A stretch of DNA of 64,000 nt, from contig NZ_SACQ01000002.1 of assembly GCF_004005935.1 (NCBI RefSeq), positions 248,001 through 312,000 of the forward strand, written 5' to 3'. The notes under the pieces are model-generated. The model made no database searches, had not been told where the DNA came from, and saw only the letters and a list, made by a program, of their open reading frames with translations. This document shows positions 1 through 8,587 of this stretch, one piece after another; position 1 is the stretch's first letter, and each line of letters begins with the position of its first letter. Source of the DNA: Neptunomonas marina (GTDB lineage Bacteria; Pseudomonadota; Gammaproteobacteria; Pseudomonadales; Balneatricaceae). The translations under genes were made by a program, and so were the position numbers.

Positions 1-1
1 A

Positions 2-475
2 CTGTTGTTGATAACTCAACTGCTACTGGGTGGCTGGACGAGTGCTAACTATGCCGGCTGGGCCTGTGACAAACTGGTGCAATGCAATAACCTAAACCAC
101 TCGCTCGACTTTTCCACAGGCTTCACCATCAGTTACGACTCCAACACGAATTATGAGGGCGGCACCTTACCACTCGAAGCCCGCGCTGCAATTCAGATGA
201 CTCATCGCGCAGTCGGGCTGGTGTTGATAATCACTTTATTGGCCGCTGCACTGCAGCTTCGACACAGCCCAAGCCAAGCAACACGAGCGTGGTGCTGCGC
301 CAGCATTGCGGCGTTGCAAGCGATCATCGGATTCTCAGCGAGCTTACTGGCGGTACCTCTTCCGCTAGCGATGGCTCACCATATTGGAGCCGTTGCGGTG
401 TTACTCAGTTTTTTGTGGCTCTACTTCGCCCCTTCGACCCTATCCGTACGGGAGGTACGTTATGCAGCTGCGTGA
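2..475 (+). CDS. ctaA: Heme A synthase, COX15/CtaA family (3' part only)
   Basis: C-terminal 157 codons of an integral membrane heme A synthase, which converts heme O to heme A for cytochrome c oxidase. The frame is open to the left window edge, so the start lies outside. What is seen is the second four-helix half: the GGWTSANYAG stretch typical of the family, then the histidine motifs MTHRAVG and AHHIGA expected to bind heme, set in hydrophobic helices. It is followed at once by cyoE, which makes the heme O substrate. The reading frames overlap by 14 bases, so the two are very likely cotranslated. The family call is firm; the N-terminal half cannot be judged here. Confidence 0.9.
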   Translation: MLLITQLLLGGWTSANYAGWACDKLVQCNNLNHSLDFSTGFTISYDSNTNYEGGTLPLEARAAIQMTHRAVGLVLIITLLAAALQLRHSPSQATRAWCCASIAALQAIIGFSASLLAVPLPLAMAHHIGAVAVLLSFLWLYFAPSTLSVREVRYAAA

Positions 476-1388
476 AACCGTCACCGTGAAAGCAAGCAAC
501 CCCAAACACTGGCATTTTGTGACCCATTGGCGTGACTATTTGGGGCTGTGCAAACTGAAAGTTGTGGCTGTTATGCTGCTTACCGCAGCCGTAGGGATGT
601 GCCTTGCCACCGTGCAACTCCCCCCAGTGGCTACCGTATTTTGGGGGCTACTGGGTATTGGGCTGGCGGCCTCTTCAGCGGCGGCAGTCAACCATGTGGT
701 GGATCGCCACATTGATGAGAAGATGGCCCGCACCCGCTATCGCCCTCTGCCACGGGGCAAAGTCTCCCACCTTCAAGCGCTCAGCTTTGCAGCGATTGTT
801 GGCTCCTGTGGCATCGCGATGCTCGCTTTGTTGGTTAATCCGCTCACCGCATGGCTGACGCTGGCTTCTTTAATCGGCTACGCCATCATTTACTCTTTGT
901 GGCTGAAACGCGCCACGCCTCAGAATATCGTGATTGGTGGTATCGCCGGTGCTGCTCCGCCGCTGTTGGGATGGGTGGCTGTGAGCGGCACACTCGAACC
1001 TCATAGCCTCCTGCTGATGCTGATTATCTTTGCGTGGACACCACCGCACTTTTGGTCGCTTTGTCTAGCCCGCAAAGAGGACTACCGCAAAGCAGGAGTA
1101 CCCATGCTACCCGTCACCCATGGCGATCATTACACCCAGCTCCATATCGTGCTCTATACCTTACTGATGATCACGACCACAGCCTTACCCTATTTGAGCC
1201 AAATGAGCGGCCTGCCCTACTTGATAGGTGTGTGTTTGCTCAATCTTCGTTTTCTGATGTGGGCGTTACGGGTCTATCGCGATGCCTCGCCCGCAACGTC
1301 CATGGCGATGTTCCGCTACAGCATTACCTACATCATGCTGCTGTTTGTGGTGCTACTTGTGGATCATTACGTCATTTTATGGGTCTGA
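462..1388 (+). CDS. cyoE: Protoheme IX farnesyltransferase (heme O synthase)
   Basis: UbiA-superfamily membrane prenyltransferase of 308 residues that adds a farnesyl group to heme B to give heme O. The first aspartate-rich motif is clear as N77-x3-D81-x3-D85 in NHVVDRHID, and the second conserved loop reads EDYRKAGVPMLPVTHG. Several hydrophobic helices follow. I chose ATG 462 because GGGAGGT lies just upstream (450-456) and the family starts near here; the frame is open further up to 384, inside the ctaA frame. The overlap with ctaA and the shared pathway support a cytochrome-oxidase assembly operon that probably begins upstream of the window. Confidence 0.96.
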   Translation: MQLRETVTVKASNPKHWHFVTHWRDYLGLCKLKVVAVMLLTAAVGMCLATVQLPPVATVFWGLLGIGLAASSAAAVNHVVDRHIDEKMARTRYRPLPRGKVSHLQALSFAAIVGSCGIAMLALLVNPLTAWLTLASLIGYAIIYSLWLKRATPQNIVIGGIAGAAPPLLGWVAVSGTLEPHSLLLMLIIFAWTPPHFWSLCLARKEDYRKAGVPMLPVTHGDHYTQLHIVLYTLLMITTTALPYLSQMSGLPYLIGVCLLNLRFLMWALRVYRDASPATSMAMFRYSITYIMLLFVVLLVDHYVILWV

Positions 1389-1532
1389 AATAGAGCAGGT
1401 TAAAAATTAATCATCCGTTTCGAAGCACTTTTCGTAACGAAAAGGACAACACCGATAGAAGGAAAGCAGTTGAACTCACACAAAAATTAGGCGTTCGTCC
1501 TTGGAGGTCAGGGCGCCTGGAGGAGAAATATT

Positions 1533-2138
1533 ATGTTTTTTCAACACATGATGGGCATCCTTTACCACCCGAAAGCTGAGTGGAATCAGATAAAAAACGA
1601 GCACTACAGTACAGCACACGTTTTTCTACAACAGATCAGCCTACTTGCCGCCATTCCAGCGGTATCTCTCTACATCGGCACAACCCAGATTGGTTGGAGC
1701 ATCGCCGGTGGCGAATTCGTCAAGCTCCAGAGCAGCAGCGCATTTATGGCAGCCGTCGCGTTTTACTTCGCGATGTGGGCAGCGTGTGGCTTTATCGCCT
1801 ATTCGATCCGCTGGATGGAGAAGACCTACGGCGGTAGCATCTCCTTTGAGGATTGCTTGCTACTGACCACCTACACCGCAACGCCAATGTTCTTGGCCGG
1901 TATTGTTGGTTTGTATCCAATGCTTTGGCTCAATGTGATGGTGGGGCTAGCGGCCGTCTGCTACAGCGTATATTTGCTGTACACCGGTGTGCCGATCATT
2001 ATGAATATTCCAGAAGAGCGGGCATTTATGTTTTCGACGTCGGTGCTAACCGTTGGTTTGTGCGTACTGGTGGGCTTGATCGTCACCAGCGTGATCCTTT
2101 GGAGCACGGTGATACCGTTAAGCTATATCGCCGGATAA
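1533..2138 (+). CDS. YIP1-family membrane protein
   Basis: A 201-residue protein with about five hydrophobic segments and the N-terminal pattern of bacterial YIP1-domain proteins (a short cytosolic start with HPKAEWNQI, followed by the membrane bundle). Function in bacteria is unknown. The start is fixed by a strong ribosome site, GGAGGAGA, just before ATG 1533. It stands alone, 144 bases after cyoE and followed by a strong terminator, so it is probably a single transcription unit. Family assignment rests on length, topology and motif pattern; no catalytic residues are known. Confidence 0.8.
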   Translation: MFFQHMMGILYHPKAEWNQIKNEHYSTAHVFLQQISLLAAIPAVSLYIGTTQIGWSIAGGEFVKLQSSSAFMAAVAFYFAMWAACGFIAYSIRWMEKTYGGSISFEDCLLLTTYTATPMFLAGIVGLYPMLWLNVMVGLAAVCYSVYLLYTGVPIIMNIPEERAFMFSTSVLTVGLCVLVGLIVTSVILWSTVIPLSYIAG

Positions 2139-2152
2139 CACGTTTTAGATAC

Positions 2153-2185
2153 AAAAAAGGCGAGCTCGATGCTCGCCTTTTTTTT
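2153..2185. terminator. Bidirectional rho-independent terminator
   Basis: A GC stem GGCGAGC / GCTCGCC with a five-base loop is flanked by an A-run on the left and a T-run on the right. It can therefore stop transcripts of the YIP1 gene on the plus strand and of the aminotransferase on the minus strand. Confidence 0.9.
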
Positions 2186-2198
2186 GTTGCAGCTGACC

Positions 2199-3065
2199 TT
2201 ATGAGTGGTCGAACTTCGCTGCTGTGTAGATGCCAAACGCCTTTTCCCAGACTTGGCCAACTTTACCGTCACCCACTGGCTTGTCGTCGATCTTAACAAC
2301 CGGTGCGATCTCTTTAGACGAAGAGCTGATCCAAACTTCATCAGCGTTTAGAACTTCGTCCATTGTCACGGTACGCTCTTCAACAGGGATAGAGCCGTCC
2401 GCCTTCAGGCTGTCGATGATAATGCGGCGAGTGATACCCGGCAGGATTTGATTGTCCTGAATTGGCGTAATAACCACACCATCTTTTACGATGAACGCGT
2501 TAACAGAACTACCCTCTGTTAGCTCATTCTTATCGTTGTACAGCAAGCACTCGTTGTTACCTGATGCGTAACCTTGTTGGAAGTGCATCACGTTACCCAG
2601 CAGTGCTGTAGATTTAATGTGGCAACGCTTCCAACGCAAATCTTGTGTTGTTGTCACAGAGTAAGCCGTTACTTTTTCACGGTCGACTGGCTCTGGATCT
2701 TTAATAGCGAAGGTAAAGCAGAAGATAGTCGGCTCAACGTTCTCTGGGTACGCGTGGAAACGCTTTGTGTCAGCGCCACGTGATACATGAACATAAACAC
2801 CTAGGTTTTGGTTCGCGCCGTCGTTGCGAGCGATAACTTCATCTAGCAACTCTTTCCACTCATCGACAGATTTGTTGCACTTGATCTCGATAGAACCAAG
2901 GCCGTCAATCATACGCTCAATGTGTGGGATCAAACCTACAGACTTACCACCGTAGTAAGGGATAACTTCGTAGATACCGTCACCAAATAGGAAACCACGG
3001 TCAAGTGGCGAAATACGCGCTTCTTCAAGTGCCATGTATTCGCCGTTCAGATATGCGATGCTCAT
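2199..3065 (-). CDS. dat: D-amino-acid aminotransferase (D-alanine transaminase), PLP fold type IV
   Basis: 288-residue class IV aminotransferase, expected to interconvert D-alanine + 2-oxoglutarate with pyruvate + D-glutamate. The PLP-binding lysine is K151 in HIKSTALLGNV, and the cofactor-contact motif TEGSSVN follows about 33 residues later, as in Bacillus D-amino-acid transaminase. The N-terminal PLDRGFLFGDGIYE block is also typical. ATG 3065 is preferred to an adjacent in-frame TTG because AGAGGAA sits 8 bases upstream. Branched-chain aminotransferase or 4-amino-4-deoxychorismate lyase are related folds but match less well. Lying beside D-glutamate-cyclase-like and 5-oxoprolinase genes, it may feed or drain D-glutamate (inference). 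Confidence 0.88.
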   Translation of the reverse strand: MSIAYLNGEYMALEEARISPLDRGFLFGDGIYEVIPYYGGKSVGLIPHIERMIDGLGSIEIKCNKSVDEWKELLDEVIARNDGANQNLGVYVHVSRGADTKRFHAYPENVEPTIFCFTFAIKDPEPVDREKVTAYSVTTTQDLRWKRCHIKSTALLGNVMHFQQGYASGNNECLLYNDKNELTEGSSVNAFIVKDGVVITPIQDNQILPGITRRIIIDSLKADGSIPVEERTVTMDEVLNADEVWISSSSKEIAPVVKIDDKPVGDGKVGQVWEKAFGIYTAAKFDHS

Positions 3066-3458
3066 CAACTAAATTCCTCTTAACTAGGGCAGGTACCGAC
3101 GCGCATACCGTACTGCGTTACGCTGGCTTAGCCGGGCTTTCCTGCAAAATCTCTATCGCTATGTGGGATATCTTTAAAACCACAGATACCTGAGCGAGTT
3201 CAGAGCGGGAGCGAAGTTATAGTATAAAAAGTAAAATCTGTTCAACCAACAATCAAACAAAATAAAAATAACCCAAATTAAACACTCAAATAGATAAAAT
3301 ACCCAAAAATCAAACAAAAAACAGGATAAAATAAAACCGACGTATTAGCCAGAAGTATGATGCCAGCCAAGCAAGGCTCAGGACGCGTCTATACCGATGC
3401 TTTCTCTTTAGATGAAATTGCCCCTATACTGCCGCAAAACCTCATCGACATCAGCCTC
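3066..3458. other. A-rich divergent intergenic region between dat and the LysR gene
   Basis: About 390 bases without a convincing gene. From about 3215 to 3345 the plus strand is very A-rich and G-poor and holds a 12-base direct repeat AATCAAACAAAA at 3251-3262 and 3308-3319. It should contain the divergent promoters for dat (minus) and the LysR regulator (plus), and is the natural place for LysR binding sites. No clean promoter hexamers could be assigned. Open frame continues upstream of the chosen LysR start to 3357. Confidence 0.5.
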
Positions 3459-4346
3459 ATGCGTATCAGAAATCTCGCCACCTTTGTTAAAGTCGCGCAC
3501 CTTGGTAGCTTCCATGCCGCTTCGCAACAGCTCCACGCCAGCCAACCGGCTATTTCAGCGCGTATCGCGGCACTTGAAGAGGAGTTAGGCGTTAAGCTCT
3601 TTCAGCGTGATAAGAGCGGCACTCGCATTACTGCCCGTGGCGCACAGCTGCTACCCTACGCAGAAAAGCTGCTGGCGATCAGCCAAGAGATGCGCGAGCA
3701 AGTCAGCGAAGATAAACCCGAACGCGGCACTTTTCGGGTGGGAATTGCAGATACACTGGCCTATCTTTGGTTATCACCGCTGCTACAGCTTTGGCAGAGT
3801 AACCACCCGCTGCTCTCATTCGAGCTCACCAATGATGTGACACCCACGCTCACCCACCAACTGCAGCAACATCAAATAGACCTGGCTTTGATGGTCGCAA
3901 ACGAAACACTCGCGCCTGATCTTGTCGTTGAGCCACTATGCAGTTATCCGCAGTGCTGGGTTGCCGCTCCTTCGCTGGTGGGTCAGCAACAACACCTGAC
4001 ACTGGATACGCTCGCAACTTTCCCTATTTTGAGCTTCCCACGCGACACCCATCCGTGGCATTACCTACAACAGCTATTTAGCAAGTGTGAGGAGCCACCG
4101 GTGGTGCACACATGCAGCGCAGTTGCAGGGTTGTTGATGATGGCGGAACAAGGCTTGGGAGTGACGTTCTTGCCAGAGCCGCTAGTGAAAAAGCCGCTGG
4201 AGCAAGGCCGTTTGGTGATGATAAAGACAGAAGAAACACCGCCAGAGCTGAGTTTTTGCTACAGCTGGCGGCTGGATGACGACCGCATTCTACCGCGATT
4301 GCTGGCAGAAAGCGGCCGTTCGATCATTGATGTATCGCTCGCTTAA
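3459..4346 (+). CDS. LysR-family transcriptional regulator
   Basis: 295-residue LysR regulator: winged helix-turn-helix at residues 1-60 (LATFVKVAHLGSFHAASQQL, then QPAISARIAALEEELG), and a periplasmic-binding-protein-like co-inducer domain from about 90. I start it at ATG 3459 because LysR proteins begin a few residues before this helix. An upstream in-frame ATG at 3357, with a weak AGAAG site, would add 34 residues that do not look like the family. The gene lies between dat and the DUF1445-pxpABC-DUF4392 operon and its stop overlaps the operon's last gene tail to tail by 4 bases. It is therefore the likely regulator of one or both; ligand unknown, D-glutamate or 5-oxoproline being obvious guesses. 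Confidence 0.88.
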   Translation: MRIRNLATFVKVAHLGSFHAASQQLHASQPAISARIAALEEELGVKLFQRDKSGTRITARGAQLLPYAEKLLAISQEMREQVSEDKPERGTFRVGIADTLAYLWLSPLLQLWQSNHPLLSFELTNDVTPTLTHQLQQHQIDLALMVANETLAPDLVVEPLCSYPQCWVAAPSLVGQQQHLTLDTLATFPILSFPRDTHPWHYLQQLFSKCEEPPVVHTCSAVAGLLMMAEQGLGVTFLPEPLVKKPLEQGRLVMIKTEETPPELSFCYSWRLDDDRILPRLLAESGRSIIDVSLA

Positions 4347-5191
4347 GCCATACCGATCAGTTGACGTAATTCGAGTAGCACCGCCTCACCCTCTTTAGGG
4401 TCGAGGCCATCTTCGGTGAGTTCATTCAAGCGCGTGACGCCATCAACGCTACCCAGATTTGATAGGTACTCAAGGATTTCTAGAGGCTTCACATCGGCTA
4501 GCAGGTCACACTCATTCCAGATGCTTAGATACGCCAAGATGCCATAAGCACCCCAGTTGGAAACATCCGCGATCAGCAGCTCATCCACCTGTGTTGCCGA
4601 AGAGACGATATCCAGATCTTTTAGTGCTTCGGAGATGTTACCCATGCCGATCTCGTTACCACCATCGCCAATCGCAATCGTTGGACACTTGGCATGGTTA
4701 ACAAAGGTGTCGAAACATGCAGTACGAGGGCTGATCGATTCACCACGCATATTATAGTAACCGCCATCCGCAGCCTGACCCGGACGCTCGATCGAGACAA
4801 TCGCATCAGGATGATAGCGATACAGCGCCTGAAACGCTTCCAGTGCGCGCTCTTGGTGTTCACCAACACGGATTTCGTGAACACGGAAATCCTTCGCTAG
4901 CGCTTGAGACACCGGCGGCCCGCACACAAGTACCGGCGTTGCACCCAGCTTCTCGAGTGCGTTGTATAGCGCAATAGCACCCACCGGCCCATCGGTTTCA
5001 AAGGTATCCACCACGGGAAACCCAGTACCAATCAGCACGTGGCCTTTACACTTATTCAAAACACGCGCAGCACGCTGATAGTAGCCGCTCTGTAACGCTG
5101 GCTGTACCGTCTTCATACCACGTAGATTGCGTGCAACAAGCGCATCTTCAATCTGCTTACTCAGTGCAGCATCAATCAATTTATTATTCAC
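4343..5191 (-). CDS. DUF4392 protein, homologue of the C-terminal domain of D-glutamate cyclase
   Basis: 282-residue cytosolic protein of the DUF4392 family. The glycine-rich stretches GTGFPVVDTFETDGPVGA and AIGDGGNEIGMGN are hallmarks. In vertebrates this domain forms the C-terminal half of mitochondrial DGLUCY, which interconverts D-glutamate and 5-oxo-D-proline. Start: GTG 5191 preceded by GGTGGAG at good distance; another in-frame GTG at 5203 is possible. It is the last gene of the operon DUF1445-pxpA-pxpB-pxpC-DUF4392, 43 bases after pxpC. The other half of DGLUCY (DUF1445) is the first gene of the same operon, which strongly suggests the two act together. Enzymatic role here is inference. 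Confidence 0.85.
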   Translation of the reverse strand: MNNKLIDAALSKQIEDALVARNLRGMKTVQPALQSGYYQRAARVLNKCKGHVLIGTGFPVVDTFETDGPVGAIALYNALEKLGATPVLVCGPPVSQALAKDFRVHEIRVGEHQERALEAFQALYRYHPDAIVSIERPGQAADGGYYNMRGESISPRTACFDTFVNHAKCPTIAIGDGGNEIGMGNISEALKDLDIVSSATQVDELLIADVSNWGAYGILAYLSIWNECDLLADVKPLEILEYLSNLGSVDGVTRLNELTEDGLDPKEGEAVLLELRQLIGMA

Positions 5192-5234
5192 GTTTATCTC
5201 CACCCGCGCTGGCGCGCGTTATTATTCAGTTCGG

Positions 5235-6173
5235 TTAGTGCAGCGCCACAAGTTCGGTTGTCATAAAGCGGCGTGTTTCAAGGCAGTTGATGTTGTGTGC
5301 CTCTTCCATGCTGATCTGCGTAAACATCACTTTTGCACCCGGCATCAGTTGCGCAAGGCGCGCCGTATCGCGTGCGATCACAGAGCCGATTTTGGGATAG
5401 CCACCAATCGTTTGGCGGTCGTTGAGTAGCACGATCGGTTGGCCATCCGCTGGAATCTGAATCGCTCCGTGGCAGATACCTTCTGAGAGAATGCCATCCA
5501 ATGTTGATTTCACCGGTTGTCCTTCAAGGCGAAAGCCCATGCGATCGGCACGGTCAGATAAGGTGTATTCGCTGCTGAAGAACAGTGCTTGCTGAACAGA
5601 GTCAAAGCTGGCTTGTTGATATCCCAAGATCACCCGCAGCTCAGCGAACTTACCGTAGTTCGGGCGCGCTGCCACCGGCACCTGCCAGCGAGGCTCACTG
5701 CCACTGGCCGCACACAGTAACTGATCGCCTTGTTGTATTTTTTCACCGGCTAAGCCGCCAATACCCTCACGGGTCACGGTCGCTGTACTACCAAACTGGG
5801 CTGCAACATTGAACCCACCAGCAACGGCTAAGTAGGCGCGCGAGCCTGCGGTGGCAAACCCCAGCTCGATCTTATCGCCCGCTTTAACGGCGTGTGTTTC
5901 CCACGCAGCCGCTTCTTGGCCCGCGATTTTCAGGGGCATCTGCGCGCCCGTTACCGCGATACGGGTATCAACCTGCGCTTCGAGTACTAAACCACCAAAG
6001 CTGACCTCTAAGGCCGTTGCTTCCAACGCGTTTTCGCACAAGCGGTTTGCCCAGAAGAACGCTTCACGGTCCAGCGGGCCGCCCGTTGTCAGGCCGATAC
6101 CATGGTAGCCAAAGCGTCCTGCGTCTTGTATTAGTGTCAGCAAGCCCGGTTGAACAACGTTAAATCCACTCAT
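5235..6173 (-). CDS. pxpC: 5-oxoprolinase subunit C (KipA family, biotin-dependent carboxyltransferase fold)
   Basis: 312-residue KipA/PxpC protein, a subunit of the ATP-dependent prokaryotic 5-oxoprolinase PxpABC, which opens 5-oxo-L-proline to L-glutamate. Family signatures seen include the N-terminal GYHGIGLTTGGPLDR block, SDRADRMGFRLEG, and the C-terminal ICHGAIQIPADGQP followed by DRQTIGGYPKIG. Length is normal. Start ATG 6173 has GGGAGGT six bases upstream and overlaps the pxpB stop as ATGA, so the two subunits are translationally coupled. Bacillus KipA is also described as antagonising the sporulation kinase inhibitor KipI; no such role is expected in this organism. Confidence 0.95.
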   Translation of the reverse strand: MSGFNVVQPGLLTLIQDAGRFGYHGIGLTTGGPLDREAFFWANRLCENALEATALEVSFGGLVLEAQVDTRIAVTGAQMPLKIAGQEAAAWETHAVKAGDKIELGFATAGSRAYLAVAGGFNVAAQFGSTATVTREGIGGLAGEKIQQGDQLLCAASGSEPRWQVPVAARPNYGKFAELRVILGYQQASFDSVQQALFFSSEYTLSDRADRMGFRLEGQPVKSTLDGILSEGICHGAIQIPADGQPIVLLNDRQTIGGYPKIGSVIARDTARLAQLMPGAKVMFTQISMEEAHNINCLETRRFMTTELVALH

Positions 6174-6847
6174 AGCTCACCTCCCAATGCGATAAATTCT
6201 TCCCGCTCAATCGGGCGGAACGTCACCCGATCGCCCACTTGCACAGGCATGGTTGGATCGGCATCAGGATTAAACATAGGTGTTGGGCATAGACCAATTA
6301 AGTTCCAGCCGCCGGGTGATACCGCTGGGTAAACCGCAGTTTGCTGGTCAGCGATCGCCACTGCGCCACGGGGCACTTTGAGGCGCGGCGTGCTGAGCCG
6401 CGGTGCGGCGATACGCGGATCAACTTCACCTAGGTAAGCAAAGCCCGGCGCAAAGCCAATGGCGTAGACACGGTACTCTTGGCTGCTATGGATCTGGATC
6501 ACCTCCTCCACGGAAAGCCCAGCACTCTTGGCCAAGTCCGCCAGATCAGGGCCTGACTCTTCGCTGTAGTAAACGGGTAGCGCAACCACTTGCCCCGCTT
6601 GTGCATCGTGTTCCTCAAGCCCATCCACCACTTGGCGGATTGCACTGCGTACAGCAAAATGGTCGGTACGTAGCGGGTCATAGATCACCAGCAATGAGGC
6701 GTAAGAGGCAACCATATCGATCAAATCGCCGCCAAGTTGGCGACGCAGCAGACGCTCGGCCTGCTGGACTTGGGCGGAGATACGCGGGTCAGTTTGCTCA
6801 CCAAAGTAGATAATCAGGGCGTTTTCGCCCGCGATTTCAACACGCAT
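6170..6847 (-). CDS. pxpB: 5-oxoprolinase subunit B (KipI family)
   Basis: 225-residue KipI/PxpB protein, partner of PxpC in the 5-oxoprolinase complex. Characteristic motifs are GFAPGFAYLGEVD in the middle and VPRGAVAIADQQTAVYP then SPGGWNLIG toward the C terminus. It is fused neither to PxpC nor to PxpA, unlike in some bacteria. Start ATG 6847 overlaps the pxpA stop by one base (TGATG) and its own stop overlaps pxpC by four, so pxpA-pxpB-pxpC form a tightly coupled translational unit with subunits probably made in fixed ratio. Confidence 0.95.
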   Translation of the reverse strand: MRVEIAGENALIIYFGEQTDPRISAQVQQAERLLRRQLGGDLIDMVASYASLLVIYDPLRTDHFAVRSAIRQVVDGLEEHDAQAGQVVALPVYYSEESGPDLADLAKSAGLSVEEVIQIHSSQEYRVYAIGFAPGFAYLGEVDPRIAAPRLSTPRLKVPRGAVAIADQQTAVYPAVSPGGWNLIGLCPTPMFNPDADPTMPVQVGDRVTFRPIEREEFIALGGEL

Positions 6848-7590
6848 CAGCTTGCTTCTCCGTTGATCAGCGCACGGATTTCAGCAATCGCTTGAACACC
6901 CTCAAGGTTGTCTCCGTGGACGCACAACGTATCCGCGTGCAGGTTGAGCGTATGGCCGCTCACGCTGGTTACGGTGCCGCTCTCTTTCAGCTGTTTAACC
7001 TGCGCGAGCATCTTATCGCGACTGTGCACCGCGCCTTCGCGGGTACGCGCCAGCAACTTGCCATCGTCGTCGTAGCAGCGGTCAGCAAAAGCTTCAAACC
7101 AAAGCGTTAGACCAAACTCCGCCGCTTCTGCGCGATGGGTTTCCGCTTCAGGTGTTCCCTGTAACATCAATACAACCGGTTTATGGTAGCTTGCGACAGC
7201 TTCCATAATTGCGCGGCGCACGTTGCTATCTTTCATCATGTCGTTGTAGAGCGCGCCATGGGGCTTTACGTAGCTCAGCTCAAGTCCCTGAATCGCCGCC
7301 ATGCCATCAACTGCAGCCATCTGATAATGCATCATGGCTTTGATCTCAGCTGGTGTGGCATTCATAGAGCGACGCCCAAACCCAACAAGATCAGGATAGC
7401 CGGGATGCGCGCCTACCGTAACGCCATGCGTTTTTGCTAGTGTCAGCGTCTTTTGCAATACCAGCGGGTCGCCGGCATGAAAGCCACACGCGATATTCGC
7501 CTGATCGATATGCGGCATCACCGCCTCATCCATGCCCATTTTCCAAGAGCCAAAGCTTTCACCTAGGTCACAATTTAGCTTCAGTGACAT
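6847..7590 (-). CDS. pxpA: 5-oxoprolinase subunit A (LamB/YcsF family)
   Basis: 247-residue LamB/YcsF protein, the subunit thought to carry the 5-oxoproline hydrolysing site of PxpABC. Conserved blocks in order: LNCDLGESFG at the N terminus, ANIACGFHAGDP, GAHPGYPDLVGFGRR, VKPHGALYNDM and a C-terminal VHGDN. The histidine/aspartate-rich motifs are complete, so it should be active. It lies 21 bases after the DUF1445 gene and is coupled to pxpB. Older annotation calls this family lactam utilisation protein LamB; it is unrelated to the maltoporin of the same name. Confidence 0.95.
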   Translation of the reverse strand: MSLKLNCDLGESFGSWKMGMDEAVMPHIDQANIACGFHAGDPLVLQKTLTLAKTHGVTVGAHPGYPDLVGFGRRSMNATPAEIKAMMHYQMAAVDGMAAIQGLELSYVKPHGALYNDMMKDSNVRRAIMEAVASYHKPVVLMLQGTPEAETHRAEAAEFGLTLWFEAFADRCYDDDGKLLARTREGAVHSRDKMLAQVKQLKESGTVTSVSGHTLNLHADTLCVHGDNLEGVQAIAEIRALINGEAS

Positions 7591-7611
7591 CGTCGTTCTC
7601 CTGCAATCGGT

Positions 7612-8400
7612 TTAAAGAATGGCCAAGCGGCTGTTAGGAACATCTGAAACCAACATGTGGCCTGGGCTGTGGGTAATACACAGCGGCGGACGTGCAGCTT
7701 CGATCGCTACCTGTGGCGTGACACCACATGCCCAAAAGACAGGGACTTCACCCGGATGGATGGTGACGGCATCACCAAAATCAGGCGTGGCGATATCGCT
7801 GATACCAATCTCAGCAGGGTCGCCAAAGTGCAAGGGTGCACCGTGAACGGATGGGAAGCGCGTGCAGATCTGGATCGCGCGGATCGCATCTTTTGGTTTC
7901 ATTGGGCGCATACTCACCACGGTGGTGCCGCTGAATCGGCCTGCCGACTGGCACTCGATATTGGTGCGGTACATAGGCACGTTCACACCCTCAGTGATAT
8001 TGCGCACCTCTAGGCCATCAGCAATCAGTGCCTCTTCAAACGAGAAGGAACAGCCCAGTACGAAAGCCACCATATCGTCCGTCCACAGTGAGGTGATATC
8101 TGCAACCTCTTCTGTCAGTTGGCCATCACGATAGACCCGATATTTGGGAATATCTGTGCGGATATCGATATCTTTACCCAGCGTGTTAATCATGTAATCG
8201 CCAGGGGACGCTGACATACCGACAATCGGACAAGGTTTCGGGTTTAGTTGGCAAAACTGCAAGAACTCGTTGGCCCACTCCTTTGGCATAATCGCTAGGT
8301 TGCCCTGCACAAAGCCCTGCGCGTAGCCTGATGTGTTAGTGGTGAAGTCACCACGTCGAATCGCTTGGCGAAGTTCATAAGGGGAGATATTTGCATCCAT
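7612..8400 (-). CDS. DUF1445/UPF0317 (YcsI) protein, homologue of the N-terminal domain of D-glutamate cyclase
   Basis: 262-residue member of the UPF0317/DUF1445 family (putative hydro-lyase, YcsI in Bacillus). Typical pieces are [17 protein letters not shown] near the start, [24 protein letters not shown] with the conserved cysteine, and [12 protein letters not shown]. The frame is open to 8478 but ATG 8400 is chosen because AGAGG lies upstream and the family begins MDA/MxxxSPxELR here. In vertebrate DGLUCY this domain is fused upstream of DUF4392, and the reaction is reversible dehydration/cyclisation of D-glutamate. First gene of the pxp operon, so it sets the operon's theme. Substrate here is unproven. 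Confidence 0.87.
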   Translation of the reverse strand: MDANISPYELRQAIRRGDFTTNTSGYAQGFVQGNLAIMPKEWANEFLQFCQLNPKPCPIVGMSASPGDYMINTLGKDIDIRTDIPKYRVYRDGQLTEEVADITSLWTDDMVAFVLGCSFSFEEALIADGLEVRNITEGVNVPMYRTNIECQSAGRFSGTTVVSMRPMKPKDAIRAIQICTRFPSVHGAPLHFGDPAEIGISDIATPDFGDAVTIHPGEVPVFWACGVTPQVAIEAARPPLCITHSPGHMLVSDVPNSRLAIL

Positions 8401-8587
8401 AGCAGTGCCTCTAAACCGTCTAAAATATGATCTTTTATGATCAACATAGAGTGCACTGGTGAGCTGGCGAGTGTCCAATTAAAAATAATTTCTACAACTG
8501 ATAACAAAAAACTATCAGAAAGTTCGTTACATTCGCCGTGCAACCCCTTAGTTTCCCTAGGAGGGTTTGACGCTAAGCAACACGCAC

